From positions 25,287,501 through 25,351,500 of the forward strand of contig NC_091661.1 of the NCBI RefSeq assembly GCF_042453785.1: 64,000 bases of DNA, read 5' to 3'. The notes beneath the pieces are model-generated. The model was not told the DNA's origin. It ran no database searches and was given only the letters and a program-made list of their open reading frames with translations. The stretch's first letter is position 1, and the number at the start of each line of letters is the position of its first letter. This stretch comes from Malus domestica (taxonomy: Eukaryota > Streptophyta > Magnoliopsida > Rosales > Rosaceae). This document shows, one piece after another, positions 9,603 to 22,517 of the stretch. The translations under genes and the position numbers were made by a program.

Positions 9603-9871
9603 GACGATGACAAGAAGGATCAGAGCAGATTGAGTGGCAAAAGAGAGTTTAGGAGGAGGGAGGAGGGAGGAGGGGCGTGGGATTGGTGGAGAGAGCTATT
9701 CTATGTAGGACTAGGAATACTAAGAGCTATTGAGGTGGTTGCGAGTTGAGTCTTGGATTCAAAGGGAGGAAGTAGGGAGGGGTCTTTGCACTCTGCAGCT
9801 GTTAAACATTACCAACCCACCAATGGCTCTCACTCTAACGTGGTTTGCGTTGTCTATGTCGTGTTTGCACG

Positions 9872-9907
<36 letters not shown>
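9872..9907. repeat. (TC)n microsatellite
   Basis: About 18 uninterrupted TC units, a good candidate polymorphic marker. Confidence 0.95.
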
Positions 9908-9910
<3 letters not shown>

Positions 9911-10845
9911 CTTGGTTTATTCTTATTTTATAATTGAGGTAGATTGGCATCCAAGGAATAAACTTCTCATCTGAACTCAAAGAGTATGTTGAATTAAAAA
10001 AGGGATAAAAGAAAAGTAGTGTTAAAGCTATTAATTAAAGGTAGACTTATTGCTTTGTGTGACCTTGATTTCAACTACCAACCAGGACCGTTTAGGGTTG
10101 TAGGAGTTGGATTACGATGACTTTTCGACAGTTAAAGTAAAACTTAAATTAAAGCAATAAGTATTTTTTGTCAATATGAAAGCAAGAAGCTCAAGGATCT
10201 TATGAATAAAGAATGGGAAAACAAAGAGATCATGGAACTTAATAATCAATATGGACCTACTTGATCAAATTTCTGATTTTTAGGAATGGAAAATAAGGAC
10301 TTGGTTGATCCAATTCTTGATTTAGAGAAAAATATCGTTGTATAAAGAAATTATGGATTGTAAAGTCGTATTAATACAATAAATATTGGAAAAAATGGAG
10401 AATTGAAAATAGAATTTGAGGTGTAAAAGTAAATGCAGTCTTAATCACTTGAACTCTAAGCTTCTTCCAAAATTTATATATTTTTATATTCTCCAAAATA
10501 GGATGTAGATGATTCTCTCGTACATTCCTAGTAAATAAACATCTCATAAACCTATACTTGATACTCACTCTTTTATCATTGCGATATATATGTTGGATTG
10601 ACGGCATACAGTAAAACAAAGCTCATTCACAATACACCCAAAAAGAAAGGAAAGAGAAGAAGAGAAAAAGATAAAGTAAAAGAGGTATATAACTGTGGCA
10701 TGTGTTGAATATAAGTTTCATATCCGAGAATTAAGAAAATAAAGTATAACATATAAATGTATGATTTCACTTTTAATGACACCAAATTCTTTTATGATAA
10801 AATCTAACATTTAACAATAATGATTAAGTTAGAATAATATTTGTA

Positions 10846-10946
10846 TCATCAGGAGTGGATCAATGATCCGTTCCTCTGAATATCTTACAGCATCCACATT
10901 GCCAGCTTTAACCGCAGCATATAATCTGACCCTAAAGCTTTTTACC
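10846..10946 (-). pseudogene. Ankyrin-repeat protein N-terminal fragment
   Basis: The minus strand reads RVRLYAAVKAGNVDAVRYSE then ERIIDPLL. The pattern LYxAVKAGNVDAV resembles the start of plant ankyrin proteins of the ACD6/ITN1 kind. There is no in-frame ATG (a stop lies about ten codons upstream) and no following repeats, so it is an orphan exon fragment. The match is from memory of the family and is short. Confidence 0.35.
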
Positions 10947-12639
10947 CATTAAAACGGACAAGAATATAATCATAACCATCATCATTGGATGATGCTGCCG
11001 GAGAATGCGACTGACATTTTTATTGAGTTGACACTCAATCTAATTTTCTCTCTATTTCAATATTTTTGCTGTTGTTGAAGAGATTTTTCAATGTGACCGT
11101 CATACAAAGTGGTACATCATGTGTCTTTTTATAAATAATGAGTTATGTGTGTTAAAATGTTAATAACTTAAAAATTAAAAAATTTCACACTTGCATAAAA
11201 TCATGTTGTATATCATCCGTATTACCATCACAACTAAAAATTTCTCCTGCTGCTGCATTGCATTAGCTGTATCTGTACGTGCTTAATTATTTTTGTTTAT
11301 TTTTTTAGTGAATTATTTTGCTTTGTTTAGCTAATTAAGCAATTTGTCTTTAGCAAAACAAGAAACTGGAGGATACAAAGCTCCTGGATTAAAACCCTAA
11401 ATTAACTGAGTCGGTGTTGTGGGGTTGCGACACGTGTTGCTCTGCTCTCAATCATGTCCAGCACGTTCGTATGAAATCTTGAAAATATTATTGTTTTTTT
11501 TTTATTTATTTGGATTAACTCTTATAATCCCTTGGAGTGGCGACGAGGTAACTATGTCTTCTTGTTACAAAAAAAATGTATTGTTGTTGCAAACATTCCA
11601 AGGGAGTTGAGAGAAGTGATCTATCAAGATATGTAACGTTGTCTTGTATTGTTGTTAGCGATATTCATATTTAACCAACAATACAAAAACATAAACACAA
11701 AAAAAGCATAAGGCATTTGCTAGACTCTTATATATTAGCATATGAGTTTATTATCTGATCCAAATAATTAACCATTCTCTTAAAGCACTAGTCTTTCATA
11801 CATATTTTATGCTTAGGGTAGTGCTAGGGAATGTAGGACGTATATTTGAATGCACACTCAGGTCAACCACGGAATGGGGGTGGGGGCGGGCATCATTCTA
11901 CTAAGATAAACACTATCGAGTAGTACCTTTTAATGAGAGATATGAACAAGAAGCTTCAAGAAAACTAGTGTGACTATCTATTTATATCATATTTGATAAA
12001 TCATATGATGTGATTGTTGATAATTGAATTAGTACTTAAGTGCTGATTAACGTAGGTATCAAATTTAGCATTCAAAAATGTTGATGCACAAAACCGGAGG
12101 TCTTGGAACAACGTAAATCCGACCGTGAATCTGCATGTAATGTAAATAACACAATATGTATCGTGGTTCACCCCAAGGTTTGGGCTACGTCCACACTGAA
12201 TATGTATTTATCTGAGGGAGAGAGAGAGAATGAGCTCTGTAATGTGAGAGCTTTGAGAGGATGAAGGAGCCTTAAGAAATGGCCTCCCCTAATTGTGAGG
12301 GTGAGGGGTCCTTTTATAGAATAAGGACTCCTCACTTATTACATATTTGCCCCTTCCTTTATCACATAATTACATTTAAGTCCCCCGAGTATTTATACGA
12401 GGTCTAAATACGAGGCCCTAAATATGGTATAAACAGTAGTCCCCTAAGTCTTCAGTCAAAAGAGTCTTTTGGCTGGAGACTTGAAATTCAATCCATGTGT
12501 GGGCCGAAGTAACTAGATGTTGTCTTGAACTGATGCTCGATATGAGGCTGTGCTCAATCTGAAATGATACTCAACTAGAAGTAGCACACGCTGCAGGGCT
12601 GCGAGGCTAGTGGCTTATGTTGCCTTGGTTGGCTCGGCT

Positions 12640-13560
12640 TGTGGCATTTGACGGTGAGGGAGTCCCTTTTATAGAATAAGGGCTCGCTCCTCAATACATG
12701 AATGATGGGTTAGAGTTGATGCTCGCGGCGAGGCGGTTGCTCAGTAGGCGGCGATGCTCTCTAATGGTGGTGAGTGAGTCCCTTTTATAGAATAAAGGCT
12801 CGCTCCTCAATACATAAGTGATGGGCTAAAGTTCCCCAAGTATTTTGTATTTTTCATGAGGCCCAGTTGAGGCCCAATATATGGTACATAATGTAGTCCC
12901 CCAAGTCTTCGGTCAATAGAGTCTGTTGGCTGGAGACTTCAAATTGAATCCATGTATGGGCCGAAGTGGCGGTTGTTCAGATGCCGTATTTGTATACCCT
13001 GCACTGAAGCTTTGCAGGTGAAGCTTTGCAAGTGAAGCTTTGTAGCTAGAGCTCTGTAAATGAAGCTTTCGAAGCTGGAGTTTTTGTAAATGAAGCTTTT
13101 GGCGCTAGAGCTCTGTAAATGAATCTTTTGAAGTTGTTTGACATGAGTGATGCTCATGAATGTTAACATGAGTAATGCTCATGAATGTTGACATGAACGA
13201 TGGTCATGAATGTTTATGTATGATTGTTTATGTATGATTGTCATGATTGATGCACATGAATGTTTATGTATGAATGACATGAGTAATGCTCATGTATAAT
13301 TTGAAGTACTGGGCGTACTTTTGATCACCTGGTTGATGGCATGAAGGGGAGTACGGGTTGTACATTTCATCACCTGGTTGGTGGCATGAATGGCTAGTTG
13401 CCAAATGATTTTAGAGTACGGGTTGTACATTTCATCACCTGGTTGGTGGCATAAATGGCTAGTTGCCAAATGATATTAGAGTACGGGTTGTACATTTCAT
13501 CACCTGGTTGGTGGTAATAGCGACAGGTTGCCGAATAATTGTGGAGTACTAGGCGTACTT
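12640..13560. repeat. Tandem arrays inside the LTR element
   Basis: Four successive arrays lie near the element's 3' end. One is a duplicated block around TCCCTTTTATAGAATAAGG (12660, 12778). The next is GAAGCTTTG/TGTAAATGAAGC units (12995-13130), then ATGAGTAATGCTCATGAATG units (13138-13290). The last is a unit of about 66 bp, GAGTACGGGTTGTACATTTC followed by ATCACCTGGTTGG (13320-13560). In addition, the 80 bp next to the 3' LTR (12436-12515) recurs at 12893-12975. Confidence 0.8.
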
Positions 13561-14029
13561 TTGATCGCCTGGTTAGAGCTATTTTGGGCTTATGGGCCTT
13601 CGCTCTCCACACAACATTCCAGCCCATTTATTTTGGGCTTTGCCCTTTTTTTTTTTACCCTCTAATGGGGTTTATACATATCACCCTCTGATGGGGTTTA
13701 TACAGATGTCTCCGAAAGATAATAAAAATAAATTACATCATTCGGGTGGGGTGTTTATTCCTTGCTTTTGCAGTGTTTTCCTGCTTTTGCTTTCTGCTTG
13801 GTCCACGAGTCCCCCACGATTATCCCTGGTCTTCCGCAATTATATCCGTCCACTCATGTTCTATGACCTTTGGAGACCATTTGACTTTAAGCTTTTACTT
13901 GCCATTCCTTGCTTTTCTCTAGAATGACAGCTACTTGGACAGACACCAACCTTTTGCTTTTATCTCTCTACTCCAAATTTATTACATCCACTTTCTCTGG
14001 TAGGATAACATCCTCCATGAAGCCCTCAA

Positions 14030-15300
14030 TCATCTCATCCACTTTCTCCCTCTGCTTTTCAGTCTCTCTCTTCCTTCAAATTTCAAAAAAGCATTGATAA
14101 AGCTTATGAGGCCTGGGCCCGGTTTTACACTAGCACATGGTGGGACTGGGGGAAGACATAGACCACTCCACATGACATTGCGCTGGAGCCGAGTTGCTTG
14201 TCTAAAATCCAGACCGAAAACTGCACCAAGCTTGGGCGGAGAAGTCCCAAAGCAGTCCTCCAGCTCGAGACTAATCAAACAGACCAACTGATTCCCGCGA
14301 TCTGAGACGAGCAGCGTGCACTGATCAGTAGCGAAAACTAGCTCAGTATCTGGTGAAACCCAGGCTTCAACGAGAACCCTCCCGCAATCGTGCTCACACT
14401 TGAAGCGCTCATCACAGTTGAAAACCCGTTGAACAGCTATCTTATCAGCCCCTTGCTGCCGAGCTTATCCTTAATACCAGCAACAATTGAGGTCTTGCTG
14501 CCGAGTTGAAAACCCAGCCGCCATTGTTTCCGGTAGGATTGATCGATTCGAAGACGAATTACGGCGAGGTTTTTGTCTCCGGGAATAAAAGGGACTCCTT
14601 GTGGTGTGGAGCTCGTACGTAGTCTCTGGGAAAATCGCCAAGACTCCATCTTGCTCCTCTAGTCGCTGCCAGAGCTCCCCTCCTGATCATGTCGCGGATT
14701 CTGCCCATCCCAGGTAATAGATTATTCCAATCTGGCGTCGTGTTCGATATCAAAGGGTATGCAAGGTAAGGCAACAAAGTGGCGTTGTGTTCGAGATCAA
14801 AGGAATTGCAGAGACGGAGGAGATGGGATCGATGAGCGACGACGGATCTTTAGATTGATCGTTGAGAGCGCGGTAGATTTGCCAGAGAAGGAGACGCACG
14901 GTGTCTTCCAGGCTTCATCCTCGTACAGAGTCCCTACCGTTTCTCGCTGATCCGCTACTCTCCTGCCCGTTCTCAATTTTTTGAAACCTTCATATTTCCA
15001 TATAAGAACTGAGGCTACAACCATAGTAGATAAGATCCATATTGCACAAATAAGGTCGGGATCAGGAGCTTTTCAACTGAAGAGGAAAAGCTCTCTTCTT
15101 TGTGGTGGTGGTGGTTGACACCGACATCGAGCGCTTCGTGGACAACTGGGTTTCTCCGACCGCCGCCAGAAGACGCGAACCGCCCACCACGTTGCTGCAA
15201 CTAGAGAATGCCATATGTCTCTCTCGGAAAGAATCTCTCCGGTGGAATCTCCAGCGTCGTTGCTCAGTTGGTAGCAAGCAAAATTGCAAATGGAGAAATG
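14030..15300 (-). other. Interior of LTR element, possible captured DNA
   Basis: This higher-GC part has several short minus-strand frames with protein-like composition. One at 14437..14649 includes IPGDKNLAVIRLRIDQSYRK. One near 15062..15215 begins MAFSSCSNVVGGSRLLAAVG and continues Ser/Thr/Arg-rich, like an organelle-targeting presequence. They lie in different frames and no gag, protease, reverse transcriptase or integrase motif appears. Acquired host sequence is possible, but I cannot name a parent gene. Confidence 0.3.
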
Positions 15301-15851
15301 AGAAGCTCCAAATGCAAGGAATTGGCGATCAGCCTTTATAAAACGAAGGCGTTTTGGTGAGGTTGTGCTCTGCGTTGAAATACTTTGGGTTTTTGCAGAT
15401 TCTGTGATTTTGCAGATTCACGGCGGAGATGAAAAATTGAGAGAGAACCGACATAACTTTTTGTGTCGTTTCCCACAGACGGCGCCAAATGTTGATGCAC
15501 AAAACCGGAGGTCTTGGAACAACGTAAATCCGACCGTGAATCTGCATGTAATGTAAATAACACAAGATGTATCGTGGTTCACCCCAAGGTTTGGGCTACG
15601 TCCACACTGAATATGTATTTATCTGAGGGAGAGAGAGAGAATGAGCTCTGTAATGTGAGAGCTTTGAGAGGATGAAGGAGCCTTAAGAAATGGTCTCCCC
15701 TAATTGTGAGGGTGAGGGGTCCTTTTATAGAATAAGGACTCCTCACTTATTACATATTTGCCCTTTTCTTTATCACATAATTACATTTAAGTCTCCCGAG
15801 TATTTATACGAGGTCTAAATACGAGACCCTAAATATGATATAAACAAAAAA

Positions 15852-18393
15852 TATTTATTTATTTTTAGTACAACGATAGTTCTACTGCTAGACTAAGAAA
15901 GCGAAGGACTTCAACCCATAATTTGGTTTTTATTTCTCACTTCACCACTTGCTGCTACGGGTACTTCTAAATCAAATTATTAAGCCATTTGATTATTATG
16001 ATTTTCCTGTCATTAAAATCTTTCTTTTTTTAAATTAAAAGCAATTTGATATATAAGAAAAACGAATAGAGAAAGAAGGAAATCTTGAAGTTTCAATGAC
16101 TGAGACGCGGATTGAAAATTAGTTACAGAAATAAAGAAAGAAAAGTCTAAGGTTCACTTTCATGCTGGGCCACTTGATGAACTGAGAAACAAAAACCAAT
16201 GTCTAAAAAATATTTAGATATTATCAAGAGACTAAGTAGGTCACCGAAATTTCTGATGAATTTTCAGGAGTTTTCATCTGACTGTATCTCATTGAACTCT
16301 CATATAATTTCCTTGAAATATACCATTTTTCCTAACTGGATTGGTGGAAAGTCTCAGGAAAAACACCATCTCGATAAGTTTCTTTGTATACAAGTAATGC
16401 AGCTGTCAGTGTTTACTTTTCTTTATACAAGCTGTTTTCAAGTTTGGAGGACGAGGCAAACTAATACAGGACCTATTGTGGGGGAGCAACTTGTATTATA
16501 TGTGTATACCGTCGCTATGACATCTCGCATCAATGATAAAAGACACATTATATTATAATATTAGTACATAACACACGGTGACTGGTATGTTATGCCTTGA
16601 AAGTCCTTGCCATGGAATGCACTTACTATTAACTGTATAAACCCTAAACTTAGAAGCTCATATACATCGAATACAGGATCTCGGGTGCAGTTATAATAAT
16701 CACTCAATGCAACTTATGAGCATAGCAGGCGTCACAACTCGCGCAGACCACCATAATAACAAACAAACAATTATTTCAATTTGTTTTCTTTTCCAATTTT
16801 TGGCACTAGGAAACTATGATTGATTCGTCCACTTAAAAATACAAAAACAAAGAGAATGAATTCCTTACCCGGCCTAAAGAATTGGAGATTATTTGGAGTG
16901 AGTTCCCACCGCGACACCCAGCACGAGCTGTGTCTGTGGCATATTAAGATGTCGATCGCCAATCACGGCACCTTCCATGCAGGAACTCGTGCATGGACCA
17001 AATATTATCTGTTTGTTTATGAATTTGACATCTCCAATGGAAAGTGCAGACAGCAGTCACCTCCCAGGGTGCTGACAATGTTCGTCTTTTCCATCTCATA
17101 ACTTTGCTTTTTGGACCCCTAACCACGTGTCCCATGTTACCATATTATCCATTCCTAAATTCCATTTTTTTTTTTACATATTTTTATGGGATTCACGTAT
17201 GTTTATGTATATTTGCTAGCAAACACATGACAAATCGAGAATCGAATTAGTTTTAACATCCGTGTGTTGATAAACGTTGTAGAAGCCAGAGATTGAAACA
17301 AGTTTAATGCTCATCCCGACATATATCAAAAGTTTTTCCAAAGTTTTTGGATATATGCTATTGGAAAGGATATGATTCATGATCGTAGAACATTATGTAC
17401 AGGAACAAACACTCCTAAGGAATTGAGCTGCAAGCCTCTTAAATGTCTCGAAAACTTTAAGCAACGATGTCTCATGAGGCATGCCAAGTTTCTGTACGAG
17501 TATCCTTACCCAACTTTTTGTCAAACTTACCAAATTTCAGGGTCATTGATAGAAATATAAGCAGTAACCATTCAGCTTGAATGTCAAACCATATTATATG
17601 TGTTTGACCTTGCAGATGGTCAATCCCAATGGCCGATTGCTAGAACACGACTCGGTCTCAGCGAACACATTGCTTGCAGAGCCAAGGCAATTCAATAACC
17701 AAGTTTAAGTTGAAATGGCTCCTCGGAATCCCCGGTTATCAAACTTTTCACCCAGTTCCAATATCTTGCCTCCAGGAATTCAAAATTCTAACTTGCAGAA
17801 TAAGAAATTTTCCCACTAGTTTTTTATGTTTGAGAATTTCTATTTTAACCCATGCTACCCAATAAAGAACCGGATTGGACGCAGACTCCAAATACGCCCC
17901 ATGGTAGGAGGGAAACTTAGGTATGATTGTCTGACTAGAAAACTCTCATACCAATTATACTAACATGGGGTAGGTTGAGACCAAAATACAGAGAATCTCA
18001 TGCTTTTAGAAGAGCATCCCTTCGGATGGCCTAATCCAAGTGCCCCTATACAGAAAAATCTTACCTGCTTATACAGCAATACTACACAGTGAAGCATCTG
18101 CCACAAATCTTATACATATAATTGGTTGTTTTTTTCTCTAATAAAGCATCTTCAGTTACGACAAGAAACTACTATGGTGATGCAAATTCAACTCAAGTTT
18201 TGACAATGGAAACATAAGTTACACAACCTGCTGAAGCTAAGGCTACTTAATATATAAACAAGTAGACAGAGAGAAACAGCTAACTCCAACGTAGTTTTCG
18301 GAGGCACGGGTACAAGGAAGGTACCATTGAGTGCTTGTTTGCTACCTCTCTATGACCACCGAAGTAAAATGCACAACCCTCTACACGAGGTTT
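15852..18393. other. Intergenic region, no gene recognised
   Basis: AT-rich with scattered frames of 60-119 codons that lack family resemblance. The 3'UTR of the RING-CH gene probably occupies the last 150-200 bp. I see no RNA gene or transposon ends. Confidence 0.5.
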
Positions 18394-21181
18394 TCATGAG
18401 GGCACATTGAAGTGAAACAGCCACGAGATGACAAACGCAAAGACCATACAAGCTAGTAAGAAGTTCAGGAAGCGGTGACCCTGCCAGAAGTTTCGGCTCT
18501 CTGGTGTCTGCACAGGGGCACCTGCTACTGCTGCTGCCAGTGCGGCTTCATCATGCCACTGCTCCGCCGACTCAGCTTCACTCAAACCAGATACATTACG
18601 TGCGGTTGATCCACATATCTCACAGGTTCTGCAATCATATATATTTAATCCGAAAGTTGAGCAATAATAACACAAACATAAAATTGTAAAGGATACCCCA
18701 AAGAAACATGTGAAGAACAACTCCTTTGTTTGGTTACAGGTTAAGCAATCTGAACTAAAGATTTGATATTGACTAGAAGATATTTCTAATTCTAAAGTCA
18801 GAGCTGAAGAAAGAAGCAGGTGCATAGGACACCTGTCATTCAGCATCCCTCCTGGGAGCTCTATGAAACTTTTTAGTTAGGGCACAGTTAGTAGCATGAA
18901 ACGCCATTCCCTGTATTCATATAAGAAGGATTAGATTAGAAGTTATCACATATCTCATGCCACAACTGGAAACCTGATGTCCAGTTTTTTTAATAACACA
19001 ATGAATTCATAATAAATGAATACATCAAATGGAACAACTTCTTACTACGGTGTGGTAAAAAGCACGCACATCTCCGTGCTCTATGCTTGGTTAGAGTCAC
19101 AAAACCTGCGTGTAAGACTTGGATCTTACCCAAAACAATAACCTACATGTTCGATTTCCTATGGGAAAAACAAAAAAACAAAAAAAAACAAAAAAACCTA
19201 TTTCGAATTTTGCATAAACGCACAAACATTTTAATCTTAATAACAAGGAACCAAATCAAGGAATAGATACAGCTAAGCTTTTTACGATAATGGTTTTAGG
19301 ATGTCAGAAAAGTTCAACAAGAACCGAATGAGATTTTTACTTTAATATGAAATTTCAAATCTTTATCTTTTCTGGTATGTACTTATTTTTTACCATCTCA
19401 ATCAGATTGATAATGGTTTCTGCCATAATTCCCTTTAAAAACATACCAAGCATAAAGAATCTATGAGGTCATCAGGATTTGATAAGCAGTGCACCTTACA
19501 ACTCTGCATGAAAAGCTTGTCACTTATAGCAAGAACTTAATAGATGAAAGGAACAAAGTCGTGAATGAAAAAGTAGAATGCACTACCAAGCATAAAGAAT
19601 CTATGAGGTCATAAGGATTCGATAAGCAATGCGCCTTACAACTCTGCATGAAAAGCATGCCAACTTATAGCAAGAACTTAATAGAAGAAAGGAACAAAGT
19701 CGTGAATGAGAAAGCAGACGCACTACGCAATCAATTTCTATTTCAGTTATTTTCCTTCCTTTTTCTTTTTGACACAAATAGAAGGACACCAGGCAATTTA
19801 AAGGTTTTTGTCTAATGGGAGTAGGAAAGGTAAAAAGAAATTCAACCTTCAGAAACCTTCAAAGTTAAAACATCACAAAATTCCGAAGAATTCAAGAGTA
19901 GGTTAATAATTTCGGAACATAACACGGAGCAAAACATTTGTGGTGCTTTTGACAAGACAAACCTACTTCATTCGGTGATCAATCTTCATAAGATGGCATC
20001 TTACAACAGTTTGAGCCGTCAAGTCGGAAAATTCGTAGTGGGTCAATATCAGAAAAAGGAAACTTGGTAAAAGCACATTATTATTTCCAAAACATCCATC
20101 ATGAAGCTAAATGTATGTGGAAAACACATGTTCAATACAGGTTTACTGAGTCAAGTAATTTCAGTTAACAAATCATATCAAAAGAATGTGCAGAAAAAAC
20201 AAATTATTTGACCTTTACAATGCACACATCACCAACCAGCTTGTCCAACCGGGATGGCGGAAAAAGCGTCGGAAAGGAGTGAGAGAAATGCAAAGTGCAG
20301 GCATTCCAACAAGGCAAGAATGGGAGAAGAATCATGCATGTGCACAGTTGGAATTCCATGCAGGACTGCGGGTGCTTTGGACTTTCGCTTTATTAAGCTT
20401 TATGCTCTTGATTTACACTAATATGCTTTTTCTTTAAAGCACCACACAAACTTATTCTAATTTAAGTTTGCATTATCATGTGCAAACTGAGTTAGGCGGG
20501 TTGGTCAGAACAGTGTGCTCCCCCTTCCAAATCCCTTCCCCGTAAATTAGCGTAGATTAGAATATAGCTTTAGCAAAAGTTTGCATTGTTAAGTTCTTCT
20601 CATTAAGTAAAACAATTTTTCCTGCATTATCCCCAAATTATACTTCATAATTACACAATCCTCAGAAAAACAACATAACAATTTAACCTAGCATTTCAAC
20701 GAAATCACTGCTAACAGATAAAAGTAAATAAATTAACATCTGGGTAATTTCTAAAACACTGAAAGATTTAACCTTTGGATGTAAAAACAACTTACTTGTT
20801 ACCCTTGATCTTGAACCAAGCCTCAGCACACTGCTTGTGGGCAGCAGCCAAATCAGCCTTACAAGAACACCCCAGCTCAATAGGAATCCCAGATTCATGA
20901 TTCGTTGCATCCAAGCTCAGGTGACAAATCCTGCAATCCCTCTCCACTTTCGCCACGTGAATCTTCACCTCCTCCAGATCCACCTCCGCCGAACTCTCCG
21001 ACGAAGATGATTCCCTCTCCACAATCTCAGACCCTGACTCACTGGAGCACCTCTTCTCCCCGTCCTCCGACCCCTCGGAGCCGGACTCAGGGTAGCTACG
21101 TCGACCCGTGGCGGCGCTGCTGCGTCCCACTTCCCCCTCCTCCACATCAACAACCACATGGGCTTTGTCTACGGCTGCCAT
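18394..21181 (-). CDS. RING-CH (MARCH-type) membrane E3 ubiquitin ligase
   Basis: Exons 20796..21181 and 18394..18628 (minus) join to 206 residues. The donor is AA|GTAAGT and the acceptor TTGCAG before 18628; the intron splits the Lys codon between GN and TC. The C4HC3 RING-CH ligands are C83, C86, C105, C107, H115, C118, C131 and C134, so the splice rebuilds the zinc finger (CRIC, GCSC, AAHKQCAEAWF, TCEIC). The N-terminal 75 residues are acidic and Ser-rich. One hydrophobic helix at about 182-201 (FLNFLLACMVFAFVISWLF) anchors the C-terminus. Such proteins ubiquitinate membrane clients, with the RING in the cytosol. ATG at 21181 is used; a TTG two codons further upstream is not. Substrate unknown. 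Confidence 0.93.
19443..19727. repeat. 142-bp tandem duplication in RING-CH intron
   Basis: ACCAAGCATAAAGAATCTAT starts both units (near 19443 and 19585). They stay about 90 % alike through GGAACAAAGTCGTGAATGA. Pure intron sequence with no splice signals gained. Confidence 0.9.
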
Positions 21182-22332
21182 TTGCAAAACCCAGAGAGAG
21201 AATCCTCATGTAATGGCTCTGTGCGGCCGAGATCATCAATGCCCACAGAGGTTGAAGAAGCTCTCAACCCAGCAGGAAGTGGGTTTCTTAGATTTTCAGC
21301 AACTGGGTTCGGTAGCAGTAGGTAACCCTCTCTCTCACCTCACTCCTCACTCTCGGTGTCAGCGACCAAAGTAAGATCTTTTATATAGGACAATGGAGAT
21401 AAATAAACGCGCACACTATTAAAAACCCGAAATGTTTGCAGTGAGCAGCTGAAACATAATAACATATACAGCTTCCTAATTTGTGTCCCCCAAAACAGAC
21501 GACTTTGACCCCTCGCTCCCTGCTGCTCTGCTTTTTTGGTTAAATTAACAGCATTAGTGTGTTGTTCGGTGATCATAAACAATAAATAACGTGCCACCAC
21601 ATTGCATATTTAACTTTGCCTTTTGGGTTTAACAAGTGATGAGGGAGATTAGTGTGTGTTTATTTGCTAATCTCTCTACTTAATCATTTCAGTTGAGAAG
21701 ATAAAGGAGGAGGTTTTTTTTCTCTTTGCTTAATCATTGTAAATGAGAAGATAAGAGGAATAAGGTTCTTCCTTAAAGCAACTTATGTTAAAGCAACTTA
21801 TGTGAAACGATGTATTATTACCGTGACGTTTTAATTTAATAGGAGAGAAGAAGTGATTGAGGTGACTTCAGAAAACTGTCGAGCAGAGAGCACCGAAGTT
21901 GCATGCATCAAAAGCAGATTTCACTGTATTCTTCACCCAAAGCTGCTTTTTTCAATCTGCTTCTGTTTCGCTTGCGCAACTGACATGAAGACCCCATTCT
22001 TTTCTTTGAGGACAATCCACTTTAACTTGTGGAAAGACAGACATGCCCATGTAGTTCTGATGTATAACTGATAACACTAGTTGTCTGAAGGGTATTATTG
22101 ACTGTTCACAACATTAATTGATTGAGAAAAACATAGGCTAGCACTGTGCGCATGGAACAGCTGTTCCTTCATCATGCAATTTAGGGTAAGTTGAAAATTT
22201 TCTTTTTAACCTCATGTTTGCCAAAATCCTAAATTAAGCTTTTGGTCAAAATTAAAATATGTGGGGAGGGGGGGTGGGGGACACTGACAAATGAGTTGTC
22301 TGTGTAACGGGAAGTGATTATCTCTGGATTTC

Positions 22333-22500
22333 TCTCTTTAAAGCTCAGGGATTAAATGATCTGAGCCTTTGAAATTTGATCAAACGGCTAAAAACAGAGA
22401 AGTGAGTACAAACTTTTAAAAGTTATAATAATTTTTTACCGTTTGATCAAATTTTAAGGACCAGGATCACTTGATCCCTGCTTTGGAGGAAGAGATCCGG
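22333..22500. repeat. MITE family A copy
   Basis: Left arm GCCTTTGAAATTTGATCAAACGG, core AAAAGTTATAATAATT, right arm CCGTTTGATCAAATTTTAAG; the outer ends are GATC-rich. Same architecture as 27453..27630 and 40751..40943. Confidence 0.65.
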
Positions 22501-22517
22501 TATATTTCCTCCCAACA

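Larger units (their letters stand above)
9603..12078. other. Intergenic region with (TC)n microsatellite
   Basis: A (TC)n run of about 18 units lies at 9872..9907. The rest is AT-rich and non-coding apart from the small ankyrin-like fragment at 10846..10946. DUF620 promoter and 5'UTR sequence should occupy 9603 to about 9750. Confidence 0.6.
12079..15846 (-). mobile_element. Non-autonomous LTR retrotransposon (fossil)
   Basis: Two direct repeats of 357 bp (12079..12435 and 15490..15846) start TGTTGATGCAC and end in CA. They are flanked by the 5-bp target duplication AAAAA at 12074..12078 and 15847..15851. Next to the right-hand repeat lies, on the minus strand, a primer-binding-like TGGCGCCGTCTGTGGG, so the element runs right to left: 15490..15846 is its 5' LTR and 12079..12435 its 3' LTR. 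The tract beside the 3' LTR reads TTAGGGGACTAC, a short purine-rich stretch. No gag or pol domain is visible in the roughly 3.05 kb interior, so it depended on a partner for movement and is structurally whole for a LARD-like element. The two LTRs differ by about 2 %, which points to a recent insertion, of the order of a million years at usual plant rates (inference). Confidence 0.9.

Noticed and set aside
12640-13560. CRISPR-like appearance of the short tandem units
   Set aside because: Eukaryotic LTR-element interior; units are head-to-tail without unique spacers.
16199-16558. 119-codon plus-strand frame
   Set aside because: No recognisable motif, composition of AT-rich random frames, no promoter or splice context.
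21182-21187. Alternative TTG start for the RING-CH protein
   Set aside because: Plant genes use ATG; the ATG at 21181 has a good context.
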